The notes under the pieces are model-generated. The model ran no database searches, was not told the origin of the DNA, and saw only the letters and a program-made list of their open reading frames with translations. The position numbers and the translations under genes are program-made. A stretch of 64,000 bases of DNA, taken from the NCBI RefSeq assembly GCF_900016645.1, contig NZ_CDGJ01000078.1. One strand, written 5' to 3'. The stretch's first letter is position 1, and each line of letters opens with the position of its first letter. Below are positions 61,427 through 64,000 of this stretch, piece by piece. This DNA comes from Acididesulfobacillus acetoxydans. Its GTDB lineage: Bacteria; Bacillota; Desulfitobacteriia; Desulfitobacteriales; Desulfitobacteriaceae.

Positions 61427-62437
61427 TTAAAGTCCCCGTTCCGCCACGTAGGCCGCAAGGTCGACCACCCGGTTGGAATAGCCCCATTCATTGTCATACC
61501 AGGCCAGGACCTTCACCATTTTATCTCCCAGCATAATGGTGGAGAGGCCGTCCACGATCGAACTCGCTTGGTTGCCGTTGAAATCATGGGATACGAGCGG
61601 AAGGTCCGTATATTCCAGATACCCTTTGAGCTTACCCGCCGCAGCTTCCCGGAATTTGGCATTCACTTCTTCCGCGGTAGTGGATTTTTTCAAAATGGCC
61701 ACCAAGTCCACCAAGGACACATTCGGGGTCGGCACGCGGACGGCCAAGCCGTTCAGACGGCCTTTCAATTCCGGCAGCACCAAGGCGACGGCTTTGGCGG
61801 CTCCGGTGGTCGTGGGAATCATGGATTGGTAAGCGGCGCGCGCCCGACGCCAGTCCTTGTGTTCCAGGTCCAGAATACGCTGATCGTTTGTGACGGAGTG
61901 AGTCGTGGTCATCATACCATACTCAATACCATACTCTTCCAGCAGGACTTTCGCCACAGGGGACAGACAGTTGGTTGTACAGGAAGCGTTGGAAAGGATA
62001 TGGTGCTCTTTGGGGTTGTATTTCTCTTCGTTGACCCCCATGACAATCGTGATGTCTTCTTCCTTAGCCGGGGCGGAGATGATGACTTTTTTCGCGCCCG
62101 CGGCCAGGTGCTGGCTCGCACCTTCTCTTTTGGTGAACCTGCCGGTGGACTCGATCACAATATCGACGCCCAGCTCTTTCCAGGGCAGTTTAGCCGGATC
62201 TTTTTCCGCCAGGATTTTCACCGTCTTGCCGTTGACGATCATGTTGCTGCCGTCGACTTTAACGTCATCCTCCAGAATACCGTGAACAGAGTCATACTTA
62301 AAGAGATGGGCGAGAAGGTCCGGGCTGCCCAAATCATTGACGGCCACAAACTCCAGGGGAGTCTCCTTTTTTAACGCCGCCCTTAAAGTCAGTCTGCCGA
62401 TGCGGCCGAAGCCATTGATTGCCACTCTGATGGTCAT
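61427..62437 (-). CDS. gap: Glyceraldehyde-3-phosphate dehydrogenase, type I
   Basis: 336 residues. NAD-binding INGFGRIGRLTLRAAL, active-site Cys in SNASCTTNCLSPVAKV, and YDNEWGYSNRVVDLA. Glycolytic step making 1,3-bisphosphoglycerate. First gene of gap-pyk. Confidence 0.96.
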   Translation of the reverse strand: MTIRVAINGFGRIGRLTLRAALKKETPLEFVAVNDLGSPDLLAHLFKYDSVHGILEDDVKVDGSNMIVNGKTVKILAEKDPAKLPWKELGVDIVIESTGRFTKREGASQHLAAGAKKVIISAPAKEEDITIVMGVNEEKYNPKEHHILSNASCTTNCLSPVAKVLLEEYGIEYGMMTTTHSVTNDQRILDLEHKDWRRARAAYQSMIPTTTGAAKAVALVLPELKGRLNGLAVRVPTPNVSLVDLVAILKKSTTAEEVNAKFREAAAGKLKGYLEYTDLPLVSHDFNGNQASSIVDGLSTIMLGDKMVKVLAWYDNEWGYSNRVVDLAAYVAERGL

Positions 62438-62883
62438 TGAAACGATTCCTCCTTAATCCAGCAATTTTTGTTCCCCTCCGGGTTGATGAGGGGTCTTTCC
62501 AGGGGGTTATTTGTTCATATGAACATAGTATTCTGCGCAACCGCACAGATTCCTGCCGGAAAATCCGCTCGAAAAAAATCTTTTTTAATCGTTTGCTCAT
62601 TTGTGTTCCGCCAGTGATGATTACGGTCACGAAGGATGGATTTCGCCGAAGCCGCTTATCCCAAAAGGATACTTCGCGGCGAAGGCTGGAGATACCCCTA
62701 CCGAGGCGGGATATGTGGGTCCTGCTCCCACTTGCAGAAGTGGGAATCTTACGCTTTGGATAAATAGCCTATGTTTAGCGTTTCCATGTGACTAGCGTTT
62801 CCCAAGGAAGCGTAAAACTTGCAAAGAATTTCTCTGCAAGTTTTACCCGTGAGCATTTGAGGGAGAATGTGTGCAGCTGTGCT
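62438..62883. other. gap leader region with palindrome and structured element
   Basis: TGTTCATATGAACA (62512-62525), a perfect 14-bp palindrome, could be an operator. CCCCTC/GAGGGG hairpin at 62473-62493. 62642-62745 folds as two strong hairpins. 62812-62846 holds a 12-bp perfect stem (GTAAAACTTGCA). TAGCGTTTCC is repeated at 62776 and 62793. No gene. Confidence 0.6.
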
Positions 62884-63759
62884 TCAAACTGAGGTGCTTG
62901 GTGCTTCGTCCCGGTCCGATCCCGAGCCGGGCCGGAGCCAGAGATCGCCTCCCTTATAAGGGGCTCGGACTTTCGCCAGTTCTTTGCGACGGAGCAGATA
63001 CTCCTGAACTTTTCCGCCCAACCAGTTATGAAAATGTTCTTCCAGCTGCTCCCGCCCGAAGCGGGTTGTCGCCGGGCCGAACGCCCAGCGCACGTTGCCG
63101 TTTTCCGCGGTCAAAGCGGCTTCTTGCCCGCAGAAAGGGCAGACGGCGCGCCCGGGTTCGGGAAACTTCCAAAGTTCCGACCAGCAGTTGGGGCATTCTC
63201 CCGGACGGGCCTCGCGCCCCGGGCCAAAGAGGGCTTGGCCCATTTCCTTTACCCTGGAGATATTTTCCTCCTGCTCAATCGATTCCCCGGGCAAAGCCCC
63301 AACAAACATATGGGCGTCTTTGACCCGGAAGCCGAGGAAGCGGGCGGCGCCCGTGAGAGCGGACAGGGTATAGCCCTCCCAGCCTCTGATACCCGCCGTG
63401 GCGATGACCACGCAGGGTTTGCCCCAGAAATCATTGATCATCTGGGACAAGGCGATGACACGGTCCCCCAAAAGTTTGGTGACCGCGGCGGGGCCCAACG
63501 CATAGCAGGGAGCGGACAGGATGATGCCGTCGGCTTCTTTGATCGCATTGGCGGCAAAGTATAAATCATCTTCAATAGGACAGGATTTGCCGGGCACCAG
63601 ACAGGTGTAACAGCCCCGGCACGGTTCCAGCTTCAGATCCGGCAGCCGGATCAGCTTGAGCACATACTCTGTGCCGGCGGCGGCCGCCACTGCTTTGACC
63701 AAGATCTCACCGTTGGCCAGTTTTCTCTGAGAACTCACTAAGCCCAAAATCGTTTTCAT
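62884..63759 (-). CDS. NADPH-dependent FMN reductase-like iron-sulfur flavoprotein with zinc ribbon
   Basis: 291 residues. Flavodoxin-like FMN domain (ILGLVSSQRKLANGEIL, EPCRGCYTCLVPGKSCPIEDDL with cysteine cluster of iron-sulfur flavoproteins, DGIILSAPCYALG). Then at ~residues 185-215 a zinc-ribbon pair CPNCWSE..CPFCGQ, and a C-terminal helical end. Typical of anaerobes; electron partner unknown. Confidence 0.83.
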   Translation of the reverse strand: MKTILGLVSSQRKLANGEILVKAVAAAAGTEYVLKLIRLPDLKLEPCRGCYTCLVPGKSCPIEDDLYFAANAIKEADGIILSAPCYALGPAAVTKLLGDRVIALSQMINDFWGKPCVVIATAGIRGWEGYTLSALTGAARFLGFRVKDAHMFVGALPGESIEQEENISRVKEMGQALFGPGREARPGECPNCWSELWKFPEPGRAVCPFCGQEAALTAENGNVRWAFGPATTRFGREQLEEHFHNWLGGKVQEYLLRRKELAKVRAPYKGGDLWLRPGSGSDRDEAPSTSV

Positions 63760-63783
63760 GACGGTTGCCCTCCAAAACCTTCA

Positions 63784-64000
63784 TTATTCACCCTTAAACT
63801 GCGCTTGGCGTTTGTCCAGGAAGGCCGAGCAACCTTCCTTTTGATCGGCGGTGCTGAAAGTCTGGGCAAAAACAGCCGCTTCATAGGCCTGACCGCTGAC
63901 GAGATCCATATTTTTGCCGTGTTGAATTGCACTCTTGGTCAACTGGACCGCCACAGGACCCCTCGCGGCGATCCGCCCGGCCAGAGCCAGTGCTTCATCG
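63784..64000 (-). CDS. Enoyl-CoA hydratase/isomerase family protein, C-terminal part (5' end outside window)
   Basis: The last ~71 residues of a crotonase-type enzyme: DEALALAGRIAARGPVAVQLTKSAI then MDLVSGQAYEAAVFAQTFSTADQKEGCSAFLDKRQAQFKG and a TAA at 63784-63786. This is the usual C-terminal helical part; the acyl-CoA-binding and oxyanion-hole residues lie outside the window. Confidence 0.88.
   Translation of the reverse strand, partial: DEALALAGRIAARGPVAVQLTKSAIQHGKNMDLVSGQAYEAAVFAQTFSTADQKEGCSAFLDKRQAQFKGE

Noticed and set aside
61184..62374. Long + strand frame of 396 codons opposite gap and pyk
   Set aside because: It lies wholly antisense to two clear glycolytic genes, has no family-like sequence and no ribosome site; it is a product of codon bias.
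62512..62525. 14-bp palindrome as a CggR operator for gap
   Set aside because: The sequence does not resemble known CggR sites and no cggR lies nearby; kept only as an unnamed palindrome.

Overview
The window reads as the chromosome of a spore-forming, low-oxygen Clostridia-type Firmicute, most like the Peptococcaceae/Desulfitobacteriaceae. This is inferred from gene content and order: a miaB-ricA-mutS-mutL-miaA-hfq-typA-spoVK-ynbB-lepB block like that of Bacillus/Clostridia, Shine-Dalgarno-rich starts with many GTG/TTG initiators, FeoA/FeoB iron uptake, citrate lyase, a DUF1540 protein and YtvI/SpoVK-type sporulation genes. No rRNA, tRNA or CRISPR array was seen.

Layout. 1-2.2 kb: end of a cell-envelope glycosyltransferase operon (YkcB-like, GT2, GtrA). 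2.3-6.6 kb: zinc-type ABC importer (znuA, ATPase, two permeases) with a Fur-family regulator that has a Zur-like palindrome in front. 6.7-8.6 kb: PadR regulator plus MFS exporter. 8.7-9.8 kb: paired half-size chromate transporters. 10.2-18.1 kb: accessory zone with an IS110-family element, a Tat-exported propeller-like protein, an unannotated 32-residue holin-like toxin with an antisense RNA, a DUF1906 protein, a shortened D,D-carboxypeptidase, a tyrS relic and a broken ribbon-helix-helix gene. 18.2-21.3 kb: feoA-feoA-feoB-FeoB-associated operon behind a Fur-box promoter. 21.3-25.3 kb: gene graveyard with two 5'-truncated tnpB elements, one sitting inside a glcF-like iron-sulfur protein gene, plus histidine-kinase and MFS fragments fused end to end. 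25.5-28.4 kb: citDEF. 28.4-33.4 kb: unknown gene, YeiH-type exporter, lone sigma region-4 protein, Cys-rich protein, M23 peptidase, lexA. 33.5-52.7 kb: ddl, lepB, ynbB-like, spoVK-like, typA, hfq, miaA, an RsmJ-like methyltransferase, mutL, an HDAC-like deacetylase, a hydantoinase/oxoprolinase, mutS, ricA-like, miaB. 53-64 kb: DUF1540, YtvI, D,D-carboxypeptidase, DegV, small protein, isochorismatase relic, MBL hydrolase, DeoR regulator, pyk, gap, flavoprotein, and the end of a crotonase gene.

Themes. Metal homeostasis is prominent (Zn uptake with Zur, Fe(II) uptake with Fur, chromate efflux). The conserved DNA-repair and tRNA-modification core is intact. The accessory zones show repeated short duplications of about 66-68 bp, duplicated gene ends and several relics of genes. 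The most novel-looking items are the candidate type I toxin-antitoxin locus at 13.5-13.7 kb, the split-promoter/bridge-RNA arrangement at the ends of the IS110 element, and the recurring ~67-bp duplications.
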